From a virus, in the IMG/VR virus record IMGVR_UViG_3300042509_000320, positions 1 through 37,662 of that record: a stretch of DNA of 37,662 nt; one strand, given 5' to 3'. Made by a program: the position numbers and the translations under genes. Shown piece by piece: positions 17,074 to 25,456 of this stretch. Each line of letters begins with the position of its first letter. Within the stretch, counting starts at the first letter, position 1. Below the pieces are notes generated by a model, which searched no databases, was not told the origin of the DNA, and saw only the letters and a list, made by a program, of their open reading frames with translations.

Positions 17074-17777
17074 CGCAAAACATCACGCAAATCCCTGCCC
17101 CGCGTGTTCCGTTCCTTGATGAACGGACGGGCTTGGTTTCGCGTGAATGGTTCCGCTTTCTTAACAATCAGTACCAACTGACGGGTGGCGGAACTACGTC
17201 CACCTCTATTGCTGACCTTGAGATTACGCCGTCGCTGGCCGCTAACGTCGAGGACGAGGTAGCGGTACTGCGCGGCAATATTGACGATTTGCAAAAAGGG
17301 CCGCCTCGGTTTGAGCCGGGGTTGATCAATTACGGATCATTTTTCTCAACGCAGACGCAAGCCGCAACGGTTATCAATACGGCTAAAGCCATTACGTACA
17401 ACAACGCCGATCCTGCTTATGGCGTGTACCGCGATCCCGCTGATAGCAGCAAGATCAAGGTCACGCGCCCCGCTATCTACAACGTGCAGTTTTCTATTCA
17501 AGTAGACAAAACTTCGGGTGGCTCAGGGCAACTTTATATTTGGCCTGCTATCAACGGTACGGCTGTGGCTAACTCTGCATCGTTGATTCAGATTCAAGGC
17601 AACAACGCGGAAATCTTTTCCGCCGCTAACTTTTTCTTGCCGTTGTCTAACGGCGATTACTTTCAGTTGTACTTTTCCGTCAGTGACTTAAGCGTGCAGT
17701 TGCAGCAATTTGCGGCTGCCGCTCCTGTCCCAGCCATACCTTCTATCATTTTGACTGTTATGCAGGTGTATGTATGA
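17070..17777 (+). CDS. Tail/neck appendage protein with C1q-like C-terminal domain
   Basis: ATG 17070 overlaps the gp10-like stop. Residues 8-35 (PRVPFLDERTGLVSREWFRF) match an N-terminal module frequent after P22-type tail genes. A short helix at ~55-75 (VEDEVAVLRGNIDDL) could trimerise. The C-terminal 130 residues (GVYRDPADSSKIKVTRPAIY, VQFSIQVDKTSGG, FFLPLSNGDYFQLYFSVSD) have the strand pattern of C1q/TNF-like jelly rolls. It is probably a trimeric tail needle- or fibre-like component. Confidence 0.75.
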   Translation: MTQNITQIPAPRVPFLDERTGLVSREWFRFLNNQYQLTGGGTTSTSIADLEITPSLAANVEDEVAVLRGNIDDLQKGPPRFEPGLINYGSFFSTQTQAATVINTAKAITYNNADPAYGVYRDPADSSKIKVTRPAIYNVQFSIQVDKTSGGSGQLYIWPAINGTAVANSASLIQIQGNNAEIFSAANFFLPLSNGDYFQLYFSVSDLSVQLQQFAAAAPVPAIPSIILTVMQVYV

Positions 17778-18574
17778 CCGTTTACCTTTCAGCCTTTGCT
17801 GGCGCCGGAGCGCAGTTCTTTACCGACGACAACTCAGTGCTGTCGGGCGGAAAGATTTACACCTACGCTGCTGGCACCACAACCCCGCAGACGACTTATA
17901 CGTCGGTGCTAGGCACGTCTGCTAATGCCAATCCCATCATCCTTAACTCTGGCGGCAGACTGCCGGAGGACATGTGGCTGTCGGAAGGCGTGCTGTATCG
18001 GTTTGTGCTTACCGACGCTAACGATGTGCAGATTGGCGAATACGACGACATCGGCGGTATCAACGACGTATCTACGCAGTCTATTGCGTGGTCCACCATT
18101 ACCGGCACGCCGACGACGGTGGCTGGCTATGGCATTACCAACGCCCTAACGACGACGGCTGCTGCGGCAACCTACGCTCCGATTGCCTCGCCCACGTTCA
18201 CCGGCACGCCGCTGATTCCTGATAACGCAACGACTAGCGTTAATTACGCCGTAGGCTATCGAGAGGCTCCGCAGAACAGCCAAACGGCTAACTACCAGTT
18301 AGTGCTGGCAGATCGCGGCAAGTCCATCCTAATGAACGGCTCGTCGCTGACGCTGACAATTCCGGCTAACTCGGCTGTGGCGTTCCCGGTCGGCACGGTC
18401 ATTATTGTGGTCAACCTCAACGCTACGGCGCTGTCAATTGGCATTACGACTGACACGCTGACGCTGGCTAACAGCACGACGACCGGCACTCGCACCCTTG
18501 CGCGTAACGGCTTGGCTACCTGCGTCAAGATTGGCTCAACCTCGTGGCTGATCAGCGGAGCAGGGTTGACCTAA
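17774..18574 (+). CDS. Tail fibre protein
   Basis: ATG 17774 overlaps the preceding TGA. The N-terminal domain (FFTDDNSVLSGGKIYTYAAG, ILNSGGRLPEDMWLSEGVLY) is the common phage fibre head found in many podovirus fibres. A fibre-shaft motif (TITGTPTTVAGYGITNA and YAPIASPTFTGTPLIP) follows. The C-terminal ~100 residues (SQTANYQLVLADRGKSILMN, then TRTLARNGLATCVKIGSTSW) are homologous to the C-terminus of the 5512-6099 product. This is a strong fibre assignment; the receptor is unknown. Confidence 0.85.
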   Translation: MTVYLSAFAGAGAQFFTDDNSVLSGGKIYTYAAGTTTPQTTYTSVLGTSANANPIILNSGGRLPEDMWLSEGVLYRFVLTDANDVQIGEYDDIGGINDVSTQSIAWSTITGTPTTVAGYGITNALTTTAAAATYAPIASPTFTGTPLIPDNATTSVNYAVGYREAPQNSQTANYQLVLADRGKSILMNGSSLTLTIPANSAVAFPVGTVIIVVNLNATALSIGITTDTLTLANSTTTGTRTLARNGLATCVKIGSTSWLISGAGLT

Positions 18575-19233
18575 TGGGCGGCGCTACCTTAGCAGCGGCG
18601 ATTGCAGGCACGACCGGAGGAGCCGGTGCGGGCGTTGTTGATTACTCGTCCGGGTCTGGGTCGGTCACGATCCCTGCCAGCGCTACGGGCGTCACCATCG
18701 AGGTATGGGGTGCAGGTGGTGGTGGCGGCTACGGTACGGTAACCAACATCTTTGGTGAGTTTGCCTACGAGCCGCAGGAGAACCCTGGTGGCGGTGGAGG
18801 CGGGGGTGCCTACTCCAAGACTGTACTCGTTCTAACTGGCCCAGATGCTGGTAAAACGATCCTGTACACTGTCGGCGTGGCTGGCACAGGCGGCTCACTT
18901 GGCGATGCGGTAGGCGGTGCTGGCACTCAGTCAGTGGCGTATGCCGGAACGTATGCGCTGCCCGAGATGATCGCAACTGGAGGCTTTGGAGGTTACGGTG
19001 GTATCGGTATCTTCGGCAGTCAGCAGGGTGCTGGCGGCACGGCCTCTGGGGGCAATACGACCAACACTAACGGCAACGGCGGAGCGGCTTTTACGCAGAC
19101 AGGTGCGGCTGCAATCGCTGGTGTGGGTAGCCTTACTGGTGGCGCTGGCGGTGACGGTGGCGATCCGGTAGAGGGCGGTGCCGCTGGCCTGTCTGGGTCT
19201 AATGGCCGCGTCCGAATGGTCTTTACCTTTTAG
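18574..19233 (+). CDS. Glycine-rich tail protein
   Basis: I choose ATG 18574, which overlaps the preceding TAA, giving 219 residues. SVTIPASATGVTIEVWGAGG is the standard entry of phage glycine-rich domains. Gly runs continue (GGGGGGAY, GGFGGYGGIG, GGAGGDGGDP) and the end is SGSNGRVRMVFTF. Like the 6103 gene it probably forms a polyglycine-II receptor-binding tip, here attached downstream of a fibre gene. Confidence 0.82.
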   Translation: MGGATLAAAIAGTTGGAGAGVVDYSSGSGSVTIPASATGVTIEVWGAGGGGGYGTVTNIFGEFAYEPQENPGGGGGGGAYSKTVLVLTGPDAGKTILYTVGVAGTGGSLGDAVGGAGTQSVAYAGTYALPEMIATGGFGGYGGIGIFGSQQGAGGTASGGNTTNTNGNGGAAFTQTGAAAIAGVGSLTGGAGGDGGDPVEGGAAGLSGSNGRVRMVFTF

Positions 19234-19240
19234 GTGACAC

Positions 19241-19576
19241 ATGGCAGTTAACGTCAAAGTCCTGATCCCCGCAAAGATTGCGGAGAACACCCAAGTAACT
19301 CAATACATTGCCCAGAACGTGTCGGCCATTATCGACAAGTTCACGGCGACTAACTACAGCGCTGCGGCGGCTACCATCTCGATTAACCTTGTGACGCAGT
19401 TTGACTCCTCGGGCAACCAGAACTTGATCATTAAGAACAAGACGCTGTTGCCAAGCGAGACGTATACGTTCCCCGAACTGGTCGGCCACGTCCTGCAACC
19501 GGGCGGGTTTATCTCAACGATTGCCGGTACGGCGTCGGCTATTAACATCCGTTCGTCGGGGCGAGAAGTCTCGTGA
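19241..19576 (+). CDS. Virion-associated protein (111 aa), unknown
   Basis: This 111-residue beta-rich protein has MAVNVKVLIPAKIAENTQVT and TQYIAQNVSAIIDKFTATNY, then NLIIKNKTLLPSETYTFPEL. This layout recurs in small genes near fibre genes of environmental podoviruses and looks like an Ig-like or assembly fold. There is no signal or TM segment. GGTGAC precedes the ATG and the stop overlaps the next GTG. Confidence 0.75.
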   Translation: MAVNVKVLIPAKIAENTQVTQYIAQNVSAIIDKFTATNYSAAAATISINLVTQFDSSGNQNLIIKNKTLLPSETYTFPELVGHVLQPGGFISTIAGTASAINIRSSGREVS

Positions 19577-20022
19577 CGACTGCCGAATACTGGCTAACGG
19601 AGAACTTTAGGGAACTCGGGCTACCGCCTGACGCGGCGGCTTGGCTACTAGACCTGTGGAAAGTAACGCAGGTATTTGACGACGTGGCTGACGGCGACCC
19701 GGTAGACCGGGATGCGCTGGACGACACGGTATGGCGCTGCCTCGTCAATATGCCTGCAAACAGTTTCTTTATGGCTAATGCTAGTCAGTTATTGCCAGCA
19801 TTGGCTACGTCAATTTGTAAGTGGAAAGCGTCGGATGACGCCGAACGGTCAGGTCGGGCGGACGAGAAGTCGTTTGTCTGGCGTGCCGCCTATTACGACA
19901 TTGTGTTGTTAACGGTGCTGTTGTGTCTTGGCCGTGAGTCTGCTATGGAAAAAGCAGGTGCGGTAATGGCACTATACGGCGAAGATTTTGCGAAGTATCG
20001 CGAGGAATTCCCTCATGCCTGA
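19573..20022 (+). CDS. Conserved phage protein of unknown function (149 aa)
   Basis: GTG 19573 overlaps the preceding stop. The 149-residue product is helical and acidic and rich in Trp (EYWLTENFRELGLPPDAAAW, LLDLWKVTQVFDDVADGDPV, FVWRAAYYDIVLLTVLLCLG). The latter could be a short hydrophobic helix. It lies directly before the ejection-protein block and its last 8 bp overlap that block's first gene. A chaperone-like or minor tail role is possible by position. I recognise no family. Confidence 0.75.
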   Translation: MTTAEYWLTENFRELGLPPDAAAWLLDLWKVTQVFDDVADGDPVDRDALDDTVWRCLVNMPANSFFMANASQLLPALATSICKWKASDDAERSGRADEKSFVWRAAYYDIVLLTVLLCLGRESAMEKAGAVMALYGEDFAKYREEFPHA

Positions 20023-20779
20023 TCCAATTTCAGCCACAGTTGCCGCAGTAGGTAGCGTTGGCAGCGCAGCAATCGGCTCTCGTGGCGCTAAAAAAGCGGC
20101 ACAAGCGCAAGAACGCGCATCCCAGCAAGCGCAAGACGTTCAAAGAGAAATCTTCGAGCGTCAAACTGAACTGCAAGAGCCATTCCGTCAGGCGGGTATT
20201 TCGTCGCAAAACGAACTAATGCGTCTACTCGGTATTGGCGGAGACGCTTCTGCTGCTGACTACGGGATGCTTACCCGTCAGTTTGGCGAGCGCGATCTGC
20301 AAATGGACCCCGGCTACGGCTTCCGTCTACGTGAAGGCGAGAAAGCCCTTGAGCGTATGCAGTCTGCTCGCGGCAATATGCTCTCTGGTGGAGCAATTAA
20401 AGCCGGTCAGCGGTTTGGGCAGGACTTAGCGTCTCAGGAATACATGAACGCTTTTAATCGAGCGCAAGCCCAACTTGGTACACGCTTGGGAACGCTTGGT
20501 AGTCTGTATGGCGCCGGTCAAACTGCCGCGCAGCAGGTTGCAGGACAGGCCGGTCAGTATGGCGCCAACGTTGGCAACCTTATGATGAGCGGCGGTCAGG
20601 CTCGCGCTTCCGGCTACTTAGGTCAGGCTAATGCGCTTTCCAACGCGCTTGGTCAGGCTGCTATGGGATACGGCATGTATAAGGGCGGATATTTTGGCCC
20701 GACTAGCGTAACGCCAGGTGGCGGCTCAAATCTGCAAGCATTGAATTACATGGGTCCGCAATACGGAAATTTGGGGTAA
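20015..20779 (+). CDS. DNA ejection / injection protein 1 (gp7/gp20-type)
   Basis: I choose ATG 20015, which gives 254 residues and overlaps the preceding gene by 8 bp. The start (SATVAAVGSVGSAAIGSRGA) and Gln/Ala-rich helix KKAAQAQERASQQAQDVQRE are typical of P22-type ejection proteins, which leave the capsid with the DNA to build a conduit in the host envelope. GYGFRLREGEKALERMQSAR and the Gly/Ala/Gln-rich C-terminus (GQAGQYGANVGNLMMSGGQA) match small phage DNA-transfer proteins. Confidence 0.85.
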   Translation: MPDPISATVAAVGSVGSAAIGSRGAKKAAQAQERASQQAQDVQREIFERQTELQEPFRQAGISSQNELMRLLGIGGDASAADYGMLTRQFGERDLQMDPGYGFRLREGEKALERMQSARGNMLSGGAIKAGQRFGQDLASQEYMNAFNRAQAQLGTRLGTLGSLYGAGQTAAQQVAGQAGQYGANVGNLMMSGGQARASGYLGQANALSNALGQAAMGYGMYKGGYFGPTSVTPGGGSNLQALNYMGPQYGNLG

Positions 20780-20782
20780 GCC

Positions 20783-21967
20783 ATGGCAGTCATCGGCGCA
20801 ACACAACTTGAAGCACCCAATATGCTTGGGTCATTCGTTGGCGGTTTAGAGGCTGGCCGAAGTGCATTAGCGCAACGGCGCAAAGAAGCCGAAGCATTGC
20901 AATCGCAACGCCAAAAAGAGGCTTTAAACTTACTTATTACCAGCGGCGCAGCAGACACGCCGGAAGGTCGAAATGCGCTGGCTCGTATGCCTGGTGGCTT
21001 TGAAGTTCTTAGCGCCTACGGTGAATCCCAAGAAAAACTTGGCAAAGGATTAGAAGCCCAAACTAAAGGCTTGTCTGATCGGTTGCAACTTTGGAAACGA
21101 ATGTTGCCTTCTGACCCTGCGGGCGCCGCTCAATGGGTTCAGTCTGCTTATGCCGATCCGATTGTTGGGCCAGAATTGGCAAAGTTGGGAAGCAAAGAAG
21201 AAGTTACGGCTAACATTCCTACTGATCCTGCTAAATACATGCAATGGGCAGAAGGCGTGTCGATGTTTGCGGATGAGTACGCAAAGCGCCGAACTATGAC
21301 TGCTGAACAGTTATCTACGGCAGAAACCGCCCGTCGCGGCCAAGATATTACGGCTGCTACCGCCCGCCGTGGTCAAGACATTGAAGATGCCACCAAGCGC
21401 CGTGGTCAAGACCTTGAAAAAGATACTAAAGAGCGTCAGCAAAATCTTGAAACGTTCTTTGGTAAAGATAAAACCGGAAAGGAAGCGGCTAAGGATGTTG
21501 CTGGTGCTGAAGCGTTCCAAGGTGTTATTGATGAAATGCGAACCGCTTACAATGAGTTGGATCGCTTGAACGCTATCCCCAGCAGCCAAAGGCGCACGGC
21601 TGCGGAAAACCTTGGTATTTATGCCACGGAGACTAGCGGTCTTGCTCAAATGGCTGGTCGAGCAACTGGAACGCCTGCTCAGTCGTTGCGTAATCAAGTT
21701 CAAAGCGCTCGATTGCGTTTGTTGCAAGGCATTAAAGCGGCAACAAACATGTCTGCTCAAGAGTTGAACAGCAACGTTGAACTCCAGCAATGGCTTGATG
21801 CTGTTACCAATCCGGCAAATGACATTGAATCCAATATGGCCGTCTTAAATAGCATTGAAAACTTTGTTGCTACAAAGTCTGGTAAGCAAATGTCTGCGAA
21901 GCCGAAGCCAAAACCGGAGGCGCCTCCGTCATCATCAATCGACGCGCTGCTTGAAAAATACAAGTAG
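20783..21967 (+). CDS. DNA ejection / internal virion protein 2 with hendecad repeats
   Basis: This 394-residue, mostly helical protein lies in the second slot of the ejection block. It has an N-terminal GSFVGGLEAGRSALAQRRKE helix. Residues ~182-225 carry four tandem 11-residue units of the type T-x-R-R-G-Q-D-I/L-x-x-x, which should form a hendecad coiled coil. C-terminal regions include AYNELDRLNAIPSSQRRTA and a Lys/Pro-rich linker (SAKPKPKPEAPPSSSIDALL). Its function is inferred from position and composition, since ejection proteins diverge strongly. Confidence 0.75.
   Translation: MAVIGATQLEAPNMLGSFVGGLEAGRSALAQRRKEAEALQSQRQKEALNLLITSGAADTPEGRNALARMPGGFEVLSAYGESQEKLGKGLEAQTKGLSDRLQLWKRMLPSDPAGAAQWVQSAYADPIVGPELAKLGSKEEVTANIPTDPAKYMQWAEGVSMFADEYAKRRTMTAEQLSTAETARRGQDITAATARRGQDIEDATKRRGQDLEKDTKERQQNLETFFGKDKTGKEAAKDVAGAEAFQGVIDEMRTAYNELDRLNAIPSSQRRTAAENLGIYATETSGLAQMAGRATGTPAQSLRNQVQSARLRLLQGIKAATNMSAQELNSNVELQQWLDAVTNPANDIESNMAVLNSIENFVATKSGKQMSAKPKPKPEAPPSSSIDALLEKYK
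21326..21457 (+). repeat. Four tandem 33-bp coding repeats (11-residue units)
   Basis: Units at 21326-21358, 21359-21391, 21392-21424 and 21425-21457 each encode an 11-residue unit. The first three share T-(A/K)-R-R-G-Q-D-(I/L) and the fourth is diverged (TKERQQNLETF). The nucleotide copies also match closely (CGYCGYGGYCAAGAYMTT), pointing to tandem duplication inside the ejection-protein gene. Confidence 0.85.
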
Positions 21968-21979
21968 TAGGGGCTAATC

Positions 21980-23518
21980 ATGGCAACTACCGAGCAACTT
22001 GAAAACGCCCTTCGTAAGGCAGATGCGGCAGGAAACACTGCGGACGCAAAAGCGTTAGCAGCAGAGTTGCGCCGTATGCGTTCTGAAGCGCCATCGGAAA
22101 TTCCGCAGCGCCGAAGTTTTGTCCAAGATGTTGCTGGCGAATTGACTCGCGCAGCCGTTCCTTACGTTGCGGCTACTGGTGTTGGCGCAGCCTTGGGCGG
22201 GCCTTATGGCGCTGTTGCTGCTCCATTGGCGTTGGCAGCCGGTGACATTTTGGTTGGTGGCGTATACAACCCCGTTTTTAGAATGATGGGAGCGCCTACA
22301 GCGCCCACTCCATCGGAGTCGTTCCAGAGCCTTGCAGAAAGCGTTGGAATTGGCGCTCGCGGGCAAACTTCAACAGCCCGTACAATCGGCGCCGTCACGC
22401 AAGGCGTCTTAGGTGGCGGTGCTGGCGCATTGTCGGCTCGTGGATTGTCCGCTGCGGCTGAATCGCCTCTTGCTCGAAATGTGCTGCAACAGATGTCTAC
22501 TCAGCCACGTATGCAAATGGCTGTGGGCGGCGCTGCTGGTGGCGCACCACAATTAGCCCAAGAACTTGGCGTTAAAGACCCGGCTGCCTTGGCTGCTACT
22601 GGCGCTGTCGCCGGTTTGTCTGCTGGCAGGCTTACGTCGCCCAAGCCGCCACCGAGAGCAGTTCAGCAGGAAGCCTTGCAGACCCAAGTGGATGACGCTT
22701 ACGCCAAGATTGATAAGGCTGGTGTTTCATTTAAACCGCAAGCGATTAGTTCTCTTGCGACTAACGTCCGCGAATTTCTTGAAAACAATCGTTTTAATGC
22801 TGTCCGTCACCCGCAACTTGCAACCGCATTGGCGGAACTTGAGTCTGTTGCAAATGACGCATTAAAGGCTGGACGAACACTTAGCGTTAAGGACGTGGAC
22901 GTTCTTCGCGGCGTTATAAAGGGAGCCGCTGGAAGCGCAAAGCAGCAAGAAAGCAAACTTGCTATGGATTCCTCTCAGATAATTGACGACTTCGTTGACA
23001 ATCTTGTCCCTAAAAGTGTTAGCGCTAACCTGAAAGAAGCCAGGGCGCTTAACACGAAGTTGAGTCGATCTAAAGAAATACAAAAGAGAATTGATAAGGC
23101 TTCTCTTTCGGGAGCCGAGCCTGCGGTTGCGTTACGCAGAGAGTTTAGGTCGCTTGCAAACAGCCGCTTGATGCGGACGTTTGAGCCTGAACAGAAAAAC
23201 GCTATTAGAGCGCTTGCAAAAGGCAATAAAGTTCAGAACTCGTTGCTTGCATTGGCTAAGTTGGAGCCGTCGCTTAACCTTCGTGGATTGGCCGCTGGCT
23301 CACTTGCTACTGCGCTTGGAATGACGGTCAATCCGTACGTTGGCGGAGCATTGGCTACCGCTGGCGTTGCTTCAAGAGCCATATCCAATCGACTGGCCGA
23401 GCAGCAGGCTAATCGTATTGCCGCGATGATGCGCGGTGGCCCATACGTCCGAGATTGGCGCGGTCAGCCAATCCCAGAAGCGCTTGTCCCTGTTGCCGCA
23501 ACCGCGCTGCCGCAATAA
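21980..23518 (+). CDS. DNA ejection / internal virion protein 3 (membrane-active, gp16-like)
   Basis: This 512-residue protein is the last gene of the ejection block. After a charged N-terminal helix (TEQLENALRKADAAGNTADA) come Ala/Gly-rich hydrophobic stretches (VAATGVGAALGGPYGAVAAP; AVTQGVLGGGAGALSARGLS). A helical middle follows (PQLATALAELESVANDALKA). A second hydrophobic Ala/Gly segment near the end is LAAGSLATALGMTVNPYVGG. Such alternating amphipathic and Ala/Gly helices fit a protein that inserts in the host inner membrane during DNA entry. Confidence 0.8.
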   Translation: MATTEQLENALRKADAAGNTADAKALAAELRRMRSEAPSEIPQRRSFVQDVAGELTRAAVPYVAATGVGAALGGPYGAVAAPLALAAGDILVGGVYNPVFRMMGAPTAPTPSESFQSLAESVGIGARGQTSTARTIGAVTQGVLGGGAGALSARGLSAAAESPLARNVLQQMSTQPRMQMAVGGAAGGAPQLAQELGVKDPAALAATGAVAGLSAGRLTSPKPPPRAVQQEALQTQVDDAYAKIDKAGVSFKPQAISSLATNVREFLENNRFNAVRHPQLATALAELESVANDALKAGRTLSVKDVDVLRGVIKGAAGSAKQQESKLAMDSSQIIDDFVDNLVPKSVSANLKEARALNTKLSRSKEIQKRIDKASLSGAEPAVALRREFRSLANSRLMRTFEPEQKNAIRALAKGNKVQNSLLALAKLEPSLNLRGLAAGSLATALGMTVNPYVGGALATAGVASRAISNRLAEQQANRIAAMMRGGPYVRDWRGQPIPEALVPVAATALPQ

Positions 23519-23539
23519 AAGCATTTTCGGAGTAATGAC

Positions 23540-23764
23540 GTGGACGACATGCAGGTTCTTTTCAACATCGTGTTGGGCGTGGCTGCCTTCCTTGGTGGCT
23601 GGACTGTCAATAACCTGACGCGGAGCATCGAGCGACTGGATAAAGACATCCGTAACATGCCTCTGACCTATGTGACGCAGACCACGTACCAGCGCGACAT
23701 TGACGACATCAAGTCTATGCTCGGCAAAATCTTCGACAAACTAGACGAGAAGATGGACAAATGA
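23540..23764 (+). CDS. Small single-TM coiled-coil protein (lysis module)
   Basis: GTG 23540 is preceded by GGAG at 7 bases. The 74-residue product has one N-terminal TM helix (FNIVLGVAAFLGGWTVNNL, residues ~8-26). A cytoplasmic or periplasmic coiled-coil region rich in Asp/Lys/Ile follows (RSIERLDKDIRN; IDDIKSMLGKIFDKLDEKMD). This shape is frequent in small genes next to phage holins. Its stop overlaps the next ATG. It could be a holin partner or antiholin, unproven. Confidence 0.8.
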   Translation: MDDMQVLFNIVLGVAAFLGGWTVNNLTRSIERLDKDIRNMPLTYVTQTTYQRDIDDIKSMLGKIFDKLDEKMDK

Positions 23765-24168
23765 GCGAAGACATCGAACTGTTAAAGGTGCAGATCAAGG
23801 CTGAACTGCAACGCTTGGAAGCCCACAGCAGCGCCAAGGATGTGGCTGGCAAGGCCATTGGCAAGGACGGCCTGAAGTACATTACAGCGATTGTGGTCAT
23901 TGGCGTGATGTCTAGCCTTGCGTTAGATAGCGACAAGATCGCCGCTGTGATGGGACTGCTCGGTGCCTCGCTGACCGCTCTTATCTCCATGCTGGCGTCT
24001 ATCGCTGGCACCGTAGAGAAGGAAGAGAAACCTGAGTTCAAGGTTATTGAAGACCTTATCGCCAAACTCGACAAGTTGGATCGTAAGGAAATGCCGATGC
24101 GGGTTGATGTTGAGGGCGATCACGTAATTGTGACCAAGGGTGACGACGTGGTGAGGGCAAGCAAATGA
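23761..24168 (+). CDS. Two-TM membrane protein, holin-like
   Basis: This 135-residue protein has a charged N-terminus (ELLKVQIKAELQRLEAHS) and two hydrophobic segments at ~40-55 (ITAIVVIGVMSSLAL) and ~61-84 (AAVMGLLGASLTALISMLAS). The charged tail has EEKPEFKVIEDLIAKLDKLD. Two short TM helices with a charged tail, between another membrane gene and the 3-TM holin, suggest a class II holin or a holin regulator. It overlaps both neighbours by 4 bp. Confidence 0.75.
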   Translation: MSEDIELLKVQIKAELQRLEAHSSAKDVAGKAIGKDGLKYITAIVVIGVMSSLALDSDKIAAVMGLLGASLTALISMLASIAGTVEKEEKPEFKVIEDLIAKLDKLDRKEMPMRVDVEGDHVIVTKGDDVVRASK

Positions 24169-24650
24169 TGACGATGGTTAGCACTTTTCTGTCGTTCTTG
24201 GCCGGTGGCCTGCCCAAGATTCTGCAAATCTTCCAAGACCGTCAGGACAAGAAGCACGAGTTAGCCCTTGTCGCTGCCCAGAAGGAGCGTGAGTTGGCCT
24301 TGGCCGAGCGTGGCTTTATCGCCCAGGCTCGCGTCGAAGAAATCAAACTGGAGCAGATTCAAACGCAGACGGCTGGCGAAGAGCGTCAATCGCTATACGA
24401 ACACGACATGAAGATTGGTGAGGGCGCAAGCCAGTGGATGATTAACCTGCGTGCCTCCGTGCGCCCGGTCGTCACCTACATCTTTGTGCTGGAGTTGGTT
24501 GTCATCAACATCGCTGGCATGTGGTATGCGTGGAACCAAGGCGTACCGTTTGCGATTGCGCTGGAAAACGTCTTCTCTGAGGACGAGATGTTGATCCTGT
24601 CCTCGATTATTGCCTTCTGGTTCGGCACGCAAGCCTTCGGGAAAAAGTGA
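24165..24650 (+). CDS. Holin, 3-TM (GTA_holin_3TM-like)
   Basis: This 161-residue protein has a short hydrophobic N-terminal helix (STFLSFLAGGLPKILQIF), a long charged helix (KKHELALVAAQKERELALAE) and two C-terminal TM segments (SVRPVVTYIFVLELVVINIA; LILSSIIAFWFGTQAFGKK). The ASVRP and FWFGT motifs and the layout match the 3-TM holin family found in gene-transfer agents and many phages. It opens the inner membrane so the adjacent lysozyme reaches peptidoglycan. Its stop overlaps the lysozyme GTG. Confidence 0.85.
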   Translation: MMTMVSTFLSFLAGGLPKILQIFQDRQDKKHELALVAAQKERELALAERGFIAQARVEEIKLEQIQTQTAGEERQSLYEHDMKIGEGASQWMINLRASVRPVVTYIFVLELVVINIAGMWYAWNQGVPFAIALENVFSEDEMLILSSIIAFWFGTQAFGKK

Positions 24651-25132
24651 AGGTATCCGAAGCGGCAATCCGCACGATTAAGCATCATGAGGGCGTAAGG
24701 ACGCGCCCTTACCGGTGTCCGGCTCTGCTATGGACGGTCGGAGTCGGCCACGTCATTGACCCTACCCACGCAACAGTAAAGTTCGATGAAAGGCGCAATC
24801 TACCGATACCGGCAGGCTGGGATCGCACTTTCACAATGGGAGAAGTTGACGCTCTGCTTGCTGAAGACCTTGGCCGCTTTGAGCGTGGCGTGGCCCGCCT
24901 TTGCCCTGGGTCTGTTGGTAATCAAGGACAATTTGACGCCCTAGTCTCGTTCTCCTTTAACGTGGGACTCGGCAATCTTCAGCGCAGTAGCATACGGATG
25001 CGTTACAACCGTGGCGACATCGAGGAAGCGGCAGAAGCGTTCTTGATGTGGACAAAGGCAGCGGGCAAAGTATTGCCCGGACTGGTCAAGAGGCGCCGAG
25101 ACGAGATGGCGATGTTTCTTAGCCAGCCGTAA
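24647..25132 (+). CDS. Endolysin, GH24 lysozyme with Glu-Cys-Thr catalytic triad
   Basis: This 161-residue soluble lysozyme starts at GTG 24647 inside the holin stop (GTGA). The T4-type catalytic motif E-x8-D-x5-T appears as E15-x8-C24-x5-T30 (HHEGVRTRPYRCPALLWTVG), so Cys replaces Asp as in P1 Lyz. GQFDALVSFSFNVGLGNLQ and the C-terminal LPGLVKRRRDEMAMFLSQP are standard GH24 elements. There is no signal peptide or SAR helix, so release should depend on the holin. It cleaves the MurNAc-GlcNAc bond. Confidence 0.93.
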   Translation: MKVSEAAIRTIKHHEGVRTRPYRCPALLWTVGVGHVIDPTHATVKFDERRNLPIPAGWDRTFTMGEVDALLAEDLGRFERGVARLCPGSVGNQGQFDALVSFSFNVGLGNLQRSSIRMRYNRGDIEEAAEAFLMWTKAAGKVLPGLVKRRRDEMAMFLSQP

Positions 25133-25156
25133 TTCAAGCCTCATGGAGCAGGCGTC

Positions 25157-25453
25157 ATGCGTAAAGACGGCATCCCACAGCGCTTCCAACTAGCCGGTCA
25201 CACCATCAAAGTCAAAGTAATATCGCCTTCAAAGTGGCGACACGGCAAAAATTGTGTTGGAATGTGGCTTCCAGACAAGTATGAGATTCACATCATAAGT
25301 TCTTGTAAAGGCACGAACCGTCAGCAAGTATGGGCGCATGAGGCTATGCACGCCCTCTTTGATGTCGCAGGTCATCCCGACCTGTCGTCAGACGAACAAC
25401 TCGTAGACCGAACCGGCCACTTGCTGCAACAGATGCTCACAACGATGGAGTAG
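25157..25453 (+). CDS. Small zinc metallopeptidase-like protein (HExxH)
   Basis: This 98-residue protein has a beta-rich N-terminus (QRFQLAGHTIKVKVISPSKW), then YEIHIISSCKG and a clear HExxH zinc site (AHEAMHALFDVAGHPDLSSD, H61-E62-H65). The Glu at ~80 is a candidate third ligand. It resembles the short phage relatives of ImmA/IrrE-type peptidases. Such proteins can cleave repressors or process virion parts. Here the target is unknown. It lies between lysozyme and the metallophosphoesterase in the late direction. Confidence 0.82.
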   Translation: MRKDGIPQRFQLAGHTIKVKVISPSKWRHGKNCVGMWLPDKYEIHIISSCKGTNRQQVWAHEAMHALFDVAGHPDLSSDEQLVDRTGHLLQQMLTTME

Positions 25454-25456
25454 ACG

